Part shown: positions 1 through 7,135 of the stretch, piece by piece
Numbering within the stretch: position 1 is the stretch's first letter
Layout of the letters: each line of letters starts with the position of its first letter
Virus record (IMG/VR): IMGVR_UViG_3300025816_000034
Location: 1 to 36,993 of that record
DNA from: a virus
DNA length: 36,993 nt
Strand: one strand, 5' to 3'
Made by a program: the position numbers and the translations under genes
The notes under the pieces: model-generated
Database searches by the model: none
Seen by the model: only the letters and a program-made list of their open reading frames with translations
Told to the model about the DNA's origin: nothing

Positions 1-425
1 ACATCTTAGGTAGATATTATTCTATCGGTGAAGGGCATGTTACGGGACACGATGACGAAGATAGAGATGTACAGTCAGAAGCTGATAAAATGATGTTCAG
101 AGAAGAAGATGATTACAAAGCATTCTTCAAAAAAGCTATGAAAAAATTTAATGTATCTAATATTGAAGATATGGATGATGGAGACAAAAAAGACTTCTTC
201 AATTATGTAGATAGAAATTATAAGGCAAAAAACGAAAACCAAGGAAACAGACAAATGACTAAATTAAAAGAATTACTAGAAGAGGGACCTGCCGAATTAA
301 AAAGTCTTGAAAAGATGATGCTGGGCTTAATGGATATGAGCAAAAAATTAAAAGATATCAAACAAAGAAAGCAATTGTCTGTAGTATTGAGTGCTGCTCA
401 CAATTTAAGAAATATGTTAAAATAA
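1..425 (+). CDS. Head-region protein of unknown function, 5'-partial
   Basis: The reading frame is open from the window edge (first full codon at base 3), so the true start lies upstream. A start at base 90 would only be an internal Met. The visible part is about 140 residues, highly charged and helical, with an acidic DDEDRD stretch, then a Lys/Phe-rich segment (YKAFFKKAMKKF, FFNYVDRNYKAKNE) and a C-terminal helix rich in Lys and Leu. I do not recognise a named family. Position directly before bS21 and the gp22 scaffold suggests a prohead-core or head-assembly component, because in T4 the genes before 22 are 67, 68 and 21. No protease residues are visible in this fragment. A Met at base 255 could be an internal start for the last third, but its upstream Shine-Dalgarno is weak. 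Confidence 0.6.
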   Translation, partial: ILGRYYSIGEGHVTGHDDEDRDVQSEADKMMFREEDDYKAFFKKAMKKFNVSNIEDMDDGDKKDFFNYVDRNYKAKNENQGNRQMTKLKELLEEGPAELKSLEKMMLGLMDMSKKLKDIKQRKQLSVVLSAAHNLRNMLK

Positions 426-434
426 GAGGTAAAT

Positions 435-662
435 ATGTCAATAAAAGTTGTAGTAAAGAATAATAATATCGAGAAAGCTCTCAGTATATTCAAAAGAAAA
501 GTAAAGGATGCAGGTATCCTTTATGAGTTGAGGGAAAGAGAATTTTATAAAAAACCCTCTGCTGCTAGAAAAGAGACGAAAAACAAAGCAAAAGCTCGTA
601 ATTATTGGAAAAAAGTGAAATTATCAGAAGAAGATAGTAGAAATAGAGGACGAAAATTCTAA
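435..662 (+). CDS. rpsU: Ribosomal protein bS21 homologue
   Basis: This 75-aa basic protein matches bacterial small-subunit protein bS21 along its length. It has a short N-terminal strand (KVVVKNNN), the conserved core IEKALSIFKRKVKDAGIL, the signature ELREREFYKKPSAARK, and a Lys/Arg-rich tail. Bacterial bS21 is about 70 aa. bS21 sits on the 30S platform near the 3' end of 16S rRNA and helps initiation; a phage copy could replace the host protein and favour phage mRNAs. It starts 10 nt after the preceding stop with an AGAGGT Shine-Dalgarno, so it is cotranscribed with the upstream head gene. Phage-encoded bS21 has been reported in marine and other phages, so the family call is firm; the effect on translation is inference. 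Confidence 0.93.
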   Translation: MSIKVVVKNNNIEKALSIFKRKVKDAGILYELREREFYKKPSAARKETKNKAKARNYWKKVKLSEEDSRNRGRKF

Positions 663-668
663 ATACTT

Positions 669-680
669 ATATTTATATAT
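669..680 (+). promoter_or_regulatory. Putative late promoter, ATATTTATATAT motif
   Basis: Copy of the motif that recurs in the gaps of this window, here 104 nt before the scaffold start. It would drive gp22 and gp23. The core TATTTATA lies at 670-677. The leader it would make contains the stem-loop at 694-718. Confidence 0.5.
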
Positions 681-693
681 ATCTAAACTAAAC

Positions 694-718
694 ACACCGT
701 TCCTATCATATACGGTGT
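694..718 (+). other. Stem-loop in the leader of the scaffold-capsid unit
   Basis: A perfect 7-bp inverted repeat (ACACCGT at 694-700 and ACGGTGT at 712-718) flanks an 11-nt loop. There is no U-tract after it, so it is not a classical terminator. It lies between the putative promoter and the scaffold Shine-Dalgarno at 774-777. It may stabilise the abundant capsid mRNA or be a processing site; this is a guess. Confidence 0.35.
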
Positions 719-783
719 ATCGAAATATAATAATTCTATTATAGTTCCCAATAACTATATAATATCCTAAAATGGAGAATAAA

Positions 784-1851
784 ATGGATAATCTCTTAAA
801 AGAAGCGATTGCTGACGCTAAAGCGGTTAGAGAGACTGCTTTAGAAAATGCAAAGATGGCTTTAGAAGAGGCTTTCACACCAAAAATCCAATCTATGTTG
901 TCTAAAAAAATCCAAATGGAAATGGATGACGAAGATAAAGTTGATGAAGCTGAGTCTGATGAAGACGAAGTTGATGAAGCGGAAGAAGATGAAGTTGAAG
1001 AAAGAGCTAAAATGGCTCGTGACGGAGACGAATTGGAAGAACGTGGCGATGAAGATGAAGTCAATGAAGAAGATGACGAAGATGTCGAAGAAGGTATCAT
1101 TGAAATCGATGGTGTAAAGTACGCTCCTGTAGTTTCTGAGGAAGAAGAGGACGAAGTCGAAGAAGAAATGGACGATGAAAAGATGGAAGAAGACGAAGAC
1201 GAAGACCTTGACTTAGAAGCTGTAATTAAAGAACTAGAAAGTGAAATCAATGAAGAAGATGAAGAAGAACTTGATGAAAATGATGTTTCTTCAGACATTG
1301 GTAAATCTGATAACAAAGTCAATGCGAAAGCTAATGACTCATCTAATGTTGGAAATGACGGAAAAGCTAAGCTTAAAGAAGAAGACGAAAAAGAAGACAT
1401 GGATGAAGATGATGACATTGATTTAGATGAAGTTCTTAAGGCTCTTTCAGAAGAAGAAGATGAAGAAAAAGAAATGGATGAAGTTTCCGAACTAAAATCA
1501 AATCTTGCTGAACATCGTTCTGTAATTGAAGAGTTGCGTGGAAAGCTAAACGAAGTCAACTTGCTAAATGCTAAACTTCTGTTCACAAACAAACTATTCA
1601 GAAAGTATGGTTTGAATAACGATCAGAAAATGAAAGTCGTTGAGCAATTCGATAGAGCTAGTAACCTAAGAGAAGTCAAGTTAGTGTATTCTACACTTGG
1701 TGAATCTTTTGGTAGTGCTAGAAAAAATGAAATTAATGAATCTAAGGGTAGCGCTTCAAAGCCAGTTGCCTCAACAAAATCTGAAAAAGAAGTAATAACT
1801 GAAGGTTCAGAGTTGAGAGACAGGTTTAAAAAGTTAGCTAACCTTATCTAA
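784..1851 (+). CDS. 22: Prohead core scaffold protein, gp22-like
   Basis: About 355 aa and extremely acidic between residues 40 and 240, with long Glu/Asp runs broken by short hydrophobic segments. The C-terminal third (residues 240-350) is a helical, more ordinary sequence with a heptad-like stretch after ELKSNLAEHRS. An acidic, helical protein directly upstream of the major capsid gene is the gp22 scaffold position in T4. gp22 fills the prohead core and is digested to small peptides by the head protease. It is longer than T4 gp22 (about 270 aa), mostly because of the acidic region. A Met at 772 is in frame, but I choose 784: GGAG at 774-777 is then spaced 6 nt from the ATG, giving the GGAGAATAAAATG pattern seen at other starts here. 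The identification rests on composition and position. Confidence 0.8.
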   Translation: MDNLLKEAIADAKAVRETALENAKMALEEAFTPKIQSMLSKKIQMEMDDEDKVDEAESDEDEVDEAEEDEVEERAKMARDGDELEERGDEDEVNEEDDEDVEEGIIEIDGVKYAPVVSEEEEDEVEEEMDDEKMEEDEDEDLDLEAVIKELESEINEEDEEELDENDVSSDIGKSDNKVNAKANDSSNVGNDGKAKLKEEDEKEDMDEDDDIDLDEVLKALSEEEDEEKEMDEVSELKSNLAEHRSVIEELRGKLNEVNLLNAKLLFTNKLFRKYGLNNDQKMKVVEQFDRASNLREVKLVYSTLGESFGSARKNEINESKGSASKPVASTKSEKEVITEGSELRDRFKKLANLI

Positions 1852-1865
1852 TTGGGAGACATATA

Positions 1866-3530
1866 ATGTCAAACTTTGATAATCTAAGTGATGTGATGAC
1901 AGGGCATAACCCTCATCAAGAGCTCCTCAAACAGACTCGACAGTTAGTCGATAAGTGGGAGCCAACAGGATTACTAGATGGAATTGAAGATTCAACAAAG
2001 AAAACAGGAATGTCTGTTCTTCTAGAAAACCAGGCTACGCAGCTTATTAAAGAGGCGTCACAGACAGGCACTGGTGGAAATAAAGAAGAATGGTCAGGTG
2101 TTGCTTTACCATTGGTTCGTAGAATCTTTGGTGAAATTTCAGCACAGGAATTCGTTTCTGTTCAACCTATGAATCTTCCATCTGGACTAATCTTTTATCT
2201 AGACTTCAAATACGGTAGTACACAAACTGCTAACCATACATCAGGTGCTGATATCTTCGGTAACACATCTGGTAGTGGTGATGCTGCTGGTGGACTTTAC
2301 GGTGGTGGTAAGTCTGGATATTCTATTAATGACGAAGAAACAGGCGCACTTACTTTAGGTGCAGCTATAGGCGCGAGTGCTTATACAACTGCTTCTGCTA
2401 CTTGGAAGGAAGTAGAATTTGAGCCAGACTTAAGTTCTTCTATTGCTAGTGGTTTAGCTACAGAAAACGAACTTGTAAAAATTACTGTTGATGCAGCTAA
2501 TTCATTTACAAGACCTGACAAAGAAGGTATTAGAGCATTTAGTGTTTCTGGTTCCGGATTTGACGAATTCTTTCCTCATTATACATCAATCAACGCTGCT
2601 GGTACAGCAATAAGTTTTATTGTACGCCAGAATGCTGTATTGGCGCATGGTGATGTAAAGGTAAAGTATCATAAGCAACCAACAGATCAACAAAGAGGCG
2701 ATATGGAAGCTTCACCAACTGCAGGTTCAGATGGTGGATTTTCTGGAGAAGGCGATGCTGGAATACCAGAAGTTGATATTCAACTTCGATCTATCAGCAT
2801 AGTTGCTAAGACTCGTAAGTTGAAAGCTGTATGGACACCTGAACTTGCTCAGGACTTAAACGCTTACCATAGTGTTGACGCTGAAGCTGAATTGACAGCA
2901 ATGCTAAGTGAGTACATAGCGATGGAAATCGATTTGGAAATCTTAGACATGTTATCAATCAATGCTTCTGCTAAAACAGAGTATTGGTCAGCTAAAGTCG
3001 GCTATGAGTATGATGGTTCTGGTGCTGCTGAAAGTGATTTCGCAGAAATTAGTGGTTCATCCAATGCTTACACAAAACCATCTTGGTTCCAAACTCTTGG
3101 AATTAAGATACAATCAGTATCTAACGCAATTCATCAGAAGACACTACGTGGTGGTGCTAATTTTGTTGTTGTTTCACCTGAAACTTCTACAATCTTAGAA
3201 TCAGTAAGTGGATATGTCGCTAACACTGGTGATGCTTCTGCTAAGAATTACGCTATGGGCGTAGAAGCCGTTGGTTCTATAAATAACAGATATACTGTTT
3301 ATAAGAACCCTTACATGACTTCTAACGACATTTTAGTTGGATTCAGAGGTAGTAACTTCTTAGAGACTGGTGCTGTGTATGCTCCATATGTACCGATGAT
3401 TATGACACCATTAGTATACGATCCTACAAACTTCACACCAAGACGTGGGGTAATGACTCGTTATGCTAAGAAGATGGTTAGACCAGAGTTCTATGGAAAA
3501 GTGATTGTATCACACATCAATACTGTTTAA
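1866..3530 (+). CDS. 23: Major capsid protein, gp23-like
   Basis: This 554-aa protein has the gp23 pattern: an N-terminal helical propeptide (residues 1-63), then a segment ending VALPLVRRIFGEISAQEFVSVQPMNLPSG at about 80-108, which corresponds to the conserved VRR...VQPMN.P.G region of T4 gp23. IKE at residues 61-63 fits the T4 head-protease consensus (I/L-x-E) and sits where T4 gp23 is cut (after residue 65), so mature capsid protein probably begins at Ala64. The C-terminus (about 510-554) has the typical TPRRGVMTRYAKKMVRPEFYGK block. It forms the hexamers of the head shell. A GGGAG Shine-Dalgarno lies 14 nt after the scaffold stop, so the two genes are cotranscribed, and a strong terminator follows. 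Confidence 0.96.
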   Translation: MSNFDNLSDVMTGHNPHQELLKQTRQLVDKWEPTGLLDGIEDSTKKTGMSVLLENQATQLIKEASQTGTGGNKEEWSGVALPLVRRIFGEISAQEFVSVQPMNLPSGLIFYLDFKYGSTQTANHTSGADIFGNTSGSGDAAGGLYGGGKSGYSINDEETGALTLGAAIGASAYTTASATWKEVEFEPDLSSSIASGLATENELVKITVDAANSFTRPDKEGIRAFSVSGSGFDEFFPHYTSINAAGTAISFIVRQNAVLAHGDVKVKYHKQPTDQQRGDMEASPTAGSDGGFSGEGDAGIPEVDIQLRSISIVAKTRKLKAVWTPELAQDLNAYHSVDAEAELTAMLSEYIAMEIDLEILDMLSINASAKTEYWSAKVGYEYDGSGAAESDFAEISGSSNAYTKPSWFQTLGIKIQSVSNAIHQKTLRGGANFVVVSPETSTILESVSGYVANTGDASAKNYAMGVEAVGSINNRYTVYKNPYMTSNDILVGFRGSNFLETGAVYAPYVPMIMTPLVYDPTNFTPRRGVMTRYAKKMVRPEFYGKVIVSHINTV

Positions 3531-3553
3531 TTGTAATAACAATTGAACTACTT

Positions 3554-3586
3554 AAAAAAGGGGGGGCTGTTGCTTCCCCTTTTTTT
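3554..3586 (+). terminator. Rho-independent terminator after the capsid gene
   Basis: A-tract plus G-run (A at 3554-3559, G at 3560-3566) pairs with CCCC at 3576-3579 and the T-run 3580-3586 across a short loop. The A/T arms make it potentially bidirectional. A small AT-rich hairpin (3529-3534 with 3539-3544) overlaps the capsid stop just before it. Confidence 0.85.
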
Positions 3587-3595
3587 GTTTCTTGT

Positions 3596-3606
3596 ATATT
3601 TATTAT
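3596..3606 (+). promoter_or_regulatory. Putative late promoter, ATATTTATTAT motif
   Basis: Variant of the recurring motif (TATTTATT core at 3597-3604), placed between the capsid terminator and the gp13-like gene, 34 nt before its ATG. Its position after a terminator makes a new transcription start likely. Confidence 0.5.
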
Positions 3607-3637
3607 TGAATCATTATGTCTTATTTAGGAGAATAAA

Positions 3638-4789
3638 ATGGAAGCAATTTGGGCTGGAAGTAGTAACTTCAGTAGTAGTCAAACACCATATGGTTTTTAC
3701 GATACAGATACAGAGTTTTCAGGCTCTGGCAACCATTCTGTAGATAAATTTGCTGATTGGGCATCCAAAAGATTAGGATACCCAATAGTTGAAGTTGAAA
3801 TGCCGTCAGGTTCATTTTACGCTTGTTACGAAGAATCTATTACAGAATACTCTGCTCAAGTAAATCAGTTCAATATTAGAGATAATTTACTCTCTTTACA
3901 AGGACAATCTACTAGTTCAGCAATAACACACAGAAAAGTTACACCAACATTTGGTAGAGCTATAGAATTATCAGAGCAATATGGTACAGAAGCTGGTGTC
4001 GGTGGTACTATTTCATTCAAAACAGGCTCTATAAATATAGTAAGTGGTTCACAACAATATGATTTGAATGCTTTGTGGTCTAATGTTTCAGAAAGTGGTA
4101 AAGCTATTGAAGTTAGAAAAGTTCATTATGAAGGTTCTCCGGCAGTTACTAGATATTTTGATCCTTATGCTGGAACAGGCGATGGTTCTTACAATATGTT
4201 AGATTCATTTGGATGGGGTAATAATTCACCAGCAGTAAGTTTTATGATGATGCCAATATATGCTGATTTATTGAAAGTACAGGCAATCGAATTCAATGAC
4301 CAAATAAGAAAGTCTGGTTACTCATTCGAATTGGTAAATAATAATTTGAGAATTTTTCCAAAACCTACATCAAATTATAAATTACATTTTAAGTATTTGG
4401 TAAAAGAGGATAGAAATAATACTTTACAGGGAACATCAAATGGAGTTATATCTGATTTCTCTAATGCACCATATGATAATATGTTGTTCAAAGATATCAA
4501 TGATGTCGGTAAACAATGGATAAAGAAATATGCTCTTGCATTATGTAAAGAATTATTGGGTAGTATTAGAAGTAAATATGCTGCTTTACCAATACCAAAT
4601 GCGGAAACTACATTGGATGGAGATACTTTACGAACTGAAGCAACTGCAGAGAAGGAAATATTGGTAACTCAGTTGAGAGAGATGTTAGAGTCTACCAGTA
4701 GAAAAGCTCTATTGGAAGCAGATAAGGATGAGGCACAGCATCTTCAAGAAAAATTACAAAAAGTTCCATACCCAATTTACATAGGATAA
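3638..4789 (+). CDS. 13: Neck protein, gp13-like (putative)
   Basis: 383 aa. Residues 40-75 contain DKFADWASKRLGYPIVEVEM followed by an amphipathic helix (YEESITEYSAQVNQF). This W..(R/K)LG.P.V.VEL-type start is characteristic of neck/head-completion proteins in large myoviruses. The middle is beta-rich with aromatic Gly/Ser loops. The end (about 285-383) is helical and charged (NDVGKQWIKKYALALCKELLGSIRSKY). T4 gp13 is about 310 aa and joins the portal to the tail. Its place right before gp14- and gp15-like genes supports the call, as T4 has the order 13-14-15. It starts with a textbook AGGAGAATAAA spacing. The family assignment is from remembered motifs, not a search. Confidence 0.65.
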   Translation: MEAIWAGSSNFSSSQTPYGFYDTDTEFSGSGNHSVDKFADWASKRLGYPIVEVEMPSGSFYACYEESITEYSAQVNQFNIRDNLLSLQGQSTSSAITHRKVTPTFGRAIELSEQYGTEAGVGGTISFKTGSINIVSGSQQYDLNALWSNVSESGKAIEVRKVHYEGSPAVTRYFDPYAGTGDGSYNMLDSFGWGNNSPAVSFMMMPIYADLLKVQAIEFNDQIRKSGYSFELVNNNLRIFPKPTSNYKLHFKYLVKEDRNNTLQGTSNGVISDFSNAPYDNMLFKDINDVGKQWIKKYALALCKELLGSIRSKYAALPIPNAETTLDGDTLRTEATAEKEILVTQLREMLESTSRKALLEADKDEAQHLQEKLQKVPYPIYIG

Positions 4790-4793
4790 TATA

Positions 4794-5285
4794 ATGGCTG
4801 GTAGATTTTTACCTCAGAAGGACATTGATCTTGTTACCAGAGTGACTAAAGAGTTAGTTGGTGACAAACAAAATAATAAAGATGGATTGATAAATCAAGA
4901 AGTTGTGGTTTACAAACCAGCAGTACAAGAATCAGCAACCAATATGTATGGAGAATCAGCTGATGGCAATAAGGTATACAAAAATGGTGTACAAATGAAT
5001 TGTTTAGTTACTGCTGAAGATTTTGATTTCAATGCTGACCAAGGTGGCTTGATGGATAATAGACAAACAGCAGTATTTGCTTTTCTAAGACAATCTTTTA
5101 TAGATGCTAAAATGGTATTAGAAATGGGAGATTTGATAGATTGGAATTATGCTTATTTTGAAGTTGGTTCTATAAACGAAAATCAGTTGATTGGTGGTAT
5201 GTTTGAACAAAACTATTCAGTTGTGGCAAATACATTTTTAATAAGAAAGAGTTCTGTACAGATAGAAAGAGTTAGGAGTATATAA
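4794..5285 (+). CDS. 14: Neck / head-tail connector protein, gp14-like (putative)
   Basis: 163 aa. The central and C-terminal region follows a pattern common in myovirus neck proteins: MYGES (residue 45 on), a Tyr-containing strand, MNCLVTAEDFDFNADQGG, then a strand-helix FAFLRQSFIDAKMVLEMGDLIDWNYAYFEVGSI and a final ENQLIGG. The GDLI....(Y/F)EV element also occurs in T4 gp14. It is shorter than T4 gp14 (256 aa), lacking the C-terminal extension. It starts 5 nt after the gp13-like stop, and its own stop overlaps the next ATG by one base (TAATG). That indicates coupled translation of three connector components in the order used in T4. Confidence 0.62.
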   Translation: MAGRFLPQKDIDLVTRVTKELVGDKQNNKDGLINQEVVVYKPAVQESATNMYGESADGNKVYKNGVQMNCLVTAEDFDFNADQGGLMDNRQTAVFAFLRQSFIDAKMVLEMGDLIDWNYAYFEVGSINENQLIGGMFEQNYSVVANTFLIRKSSVQIERVRSI

Positions 5286-6823
5286 TGGCTCGTGAAAAAC
5301 CAATTCCACGATCTCTTAGAAGGGATAAAAATCGTGGCAGAGATAGGTCTAGAAATGATGATAATGTAAAAAATCTTTCAGTAGGATTGATGGATATTGA
5401 TGCTACTATTATGTATTATTTCAATAATGTTATAAAGCCGACAGTAGAAGAAAATGGTGAAACTGTAAAAGTTCCAATTATGTATGCTAATCCTGAAAGA
5501 TGGACTATGGCTCAAAAAAGGGGATTTTTATATGATAATAAAAAACAACTTATAATTCCTCTAATAGCATTCAAAAGAACTTCTATTGAAAAAGATGAGA
5601 CTTTGCCTGTTGATAAAATGGATCCTCTCAATCCTAGACTAAAGTATACTTTTCAAAAACAATATACTTCAAAAAATCGTTATGATAAATTTTCTGTACA
5701 AAGGGGACTAACACCAACAAAAGAAATGTATGCTGTACCAGTACCAGATTACATAAAATTAGAATATGAATTTGTACTTTGGTGTTCATATACAGAACAA
5801 ATGAATAAGTTGGTAGAACAAATAATTTATTCAGAAGGTTCCTATTGGGGAGAGGATGGCAAGTTCAAATTTAGAACACAGATAAATAATTATACAGATG
5901 CTAGTGAGATAAATGTAAATTCAGAAAGAATTATAAAAACCACATTCAATGTAACAATGAATGGGTATTTGTTACCAGAAGAATTTTCAAGTGTAGTTAC
6001 AACACAGAAAGAATTGACACCAAAAAGAATTATAATAGAAGATGGTATTGGTATAGATTTAGGAGCTGTAACATCTAAGGATGTAAAGGTAACAATGCAG
6101 GGTAGAGGTAGTTCTGCAGGATTAGATAATCCAGTAAGTTTCTTCGGTGGAACAGGACTTACGATTGATGGTGGAACAACATTTGATGGAACTACTCCTG
6201 GTAATTTTACATTTGGTATCGGACAAGATGTTGGTACATCAAGTACAGTACAATTCTCAAATGTAACTGCTTCTAATACATTACATATTGGTCCTACATC
6301 ATTCGAAATATCACAGAGACAAGATGGAAAGGCTCAAGTAAATACAGATTGGGTAGTACAAGGAGACATAATAGCAGAAAATTACATAGTATCTTCTTCG
6401 GTAATAAATGTTACTCAATCAAATCATAGTGGTTCAAATATATTTGGTAATAATTTAGAAGATACTCAAGAATTTACTGGTTCGGTATCTATTAGTGGTT
6501 CGCTTACACTAAATGGTGGTAATGTTGGAACAGATGTAACTACATTTGACCAGTATGTTAGAAAGAGTTTTGTGAAAAAGTCTAATGCTATTACAGCACA
6601 TACTGCTAGTTTTACAGCAATTACTGCTTCTGCTCCAACAGGATTTGATTCTACCAATGAACAAGACTTTATATTTTTTATAAACGGTCAGTATATGGAA
6701 CATGACGCTTTAGAAATACAACAAGTAGGTACTACATTTAGATTGAAGGTAGATACCGATAGTATTGGTTATGATTTGGAAAGTGATGACGAAATAATTG
6801 CTCAAGGCAAATTTAATTCGTAA
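5285..6823 (+). CDS. 15: Tail completion / sheath-stabiliser protein, gp15-like, with fibre-like C-terminal extension
   Basis: 512 aa in two unlike parts. Residues 35-235 follow T4 gp15: a start IMYYFNNVIKP, VKVPIMYANPERW, a PLIAFKRTSIEKDETLP stretch, then PVPDYIKLEYEFVLWCSYTEQMNKLVEQII and a terminal FNVTMNGYLLPEE. gp15 caps the tail and stabilises the sheath where it meets the neck. T4 gp15 is 272 aa. Here residues 270-512 add a Gly/Ser/Thr/Asn-rich beta sequence (GTGLTIDGGTTFDGT, SVSISGSLTLNGG) of the style found in the fibre genes that follow, and a small C-terminal domain (FIFFINGQYMEHD...). The basic N-terminus (residues 1-25) is Arg-rich. The gp15-like call is fairly good; the extension suggests a decorated neck or whisker-like attachment, which is inference. 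Confidence 0.7.
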   Translation: MAREKPIPRSLRRDKNRGRDRSRNDDNVKNLSVGLMDIDATIMYYFNNVIKPTVEENGETVKVPIMYANPERWTMAQKRGFLYDNKKQLIIPLIAFKRTSIEKDETLPVDKMDPLNPRLKYTFQKQYTSKNRYDKFSVQRGLTPTKEMYAVPVPDYIKLEYEFVLWCSYTEQMNKLVEQIIYSEGSYWGEDGKFKFRTQINNYTDASEINVNSERIIKTTFNVTMNGYLLPEEFSSVVTTQKELTPKRIIIEDGIGIDLGAVTSKDVKVTMQGRGSSAGLDNPVSFFGGTGLTIDGGTTFDGTTPGNFTFGIGQDVGTSSTVQFSNVTASNTLHIGPTSFEISQRQDGKAQVNTDWVVQGDIIAENYIVSSSVINVTQSNHSGSNIFGNNLEDTQEFTGSVSISGSLTLNGGNVGTDVTTFDQYVRKSFVKKSNAITAHTASFTAITASAPTGFDSTNEQDFIFFINGQYMEHDALEIQQVGTTFRLKVDTDSIGYDLESDDEIIAQGKFNS

Positions 6824-6849
6824 ATCCCACTTTTCTTTTACCATCTTTT

Positions 6850-6860
6850 GATATTTATAT
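6850..6860 (+). promoter_or_regulatory. Putative late promoter, GATATTTATAT motif
   Basis: Exact core TATTTATA at 6852-6859 in the gap after the gp15-like gene. It ends only 3 nt before the ATG at 6863, so a transcript from it would leave that ORF leaderless or miss its start. It may serve mainly the fibre gene at 7119. Confidence 0.5.
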
Positions 6861-6862
6861 GT

Positions 6863-7135
6863 ATGAGAAAAAGAAGTTGGAAGAATAGAAAAAATAGACC
6901 TTGTCCTGATTGTGGTAAGATGCTAACCTATTCAAGAAAAGATTCTTTCGACAGAGCAGTTGGTAATAATACAGTGTGTAAGTCTTGTGCTCAAAGTGAC
7001 AGAAAACTTACTATGGATACGATAAATAAAATGAAGCAACCAAAGACTAATCAACATAAGAGAAAGATTTCAAGATCTATATCTACTTGGTGGTTAGAGA
7101 GAAAAGAAGAGAGAATATATGGCTCGGATAGATAG
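6863..7135 (+). CDS. Small zinc-ribbon basic protein, homing-endonuclease-like fragment (putative)
   Basis: 90 aa and strongly basic. Two CxxC pairs (Cys14/17 in CPDCG, Cys39/42 in CKSC) would bind one zinc. They are followed at 49-70 by LTMDTINKMKQPKTNQHKRKIS, which resembles the NUMOD3 DNA-binding repeat of phage homing endonucleases. No HNH or GIY-YIG catalytic core is present, so it could be an endonuclease remnant or a small DNA-binding regulator. The frame also has a TTG at 6848, but that start would overlap the promoter motif; ATG 6863 is preferred. There is no Shine-Dalgarno. The stop overlaps the next gene by 17 nt. It sits between two virion genes, a typical landing site for homing genes. 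Expression is uncertain. Confidence 0.5.
   Translation: MRKRSWKNRKNRPCPDCGKMLTYSRKDSFDRAVGNNTVCKSCAQSDRKLTMDTINKMKQPKTNQHKRKISRSISTWWLERKEERIYGSDR

Noticed and set aside
624-1592. Long minus-strand ORF of 322 codons, Ser-rich
   Set aside because: It is antisense to the acidic scaffold gene; the Ser runs are the complement of Glu/Asp codons. No Shine-Dalgarno or family likeness.
2962-3198. Internal + strand ORF of 78 codons in the capsid gene
   Set aside because: Fully within the gp23 frame and without family likeness; a shadow.
3543-3743. ORF of 66 codons across the terminator after gp23
   Set aside because: It runs through the terminator hairpin and promoter motif and overlaps the gp13-like gene.
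3270-4035. TATAAATA (T4 late box) on the + strand
   Set aside because: The copies I saw lie inside genes (such as near 3279 and 4030) and not before gene groups; taken as chance in AT-rich DNA.
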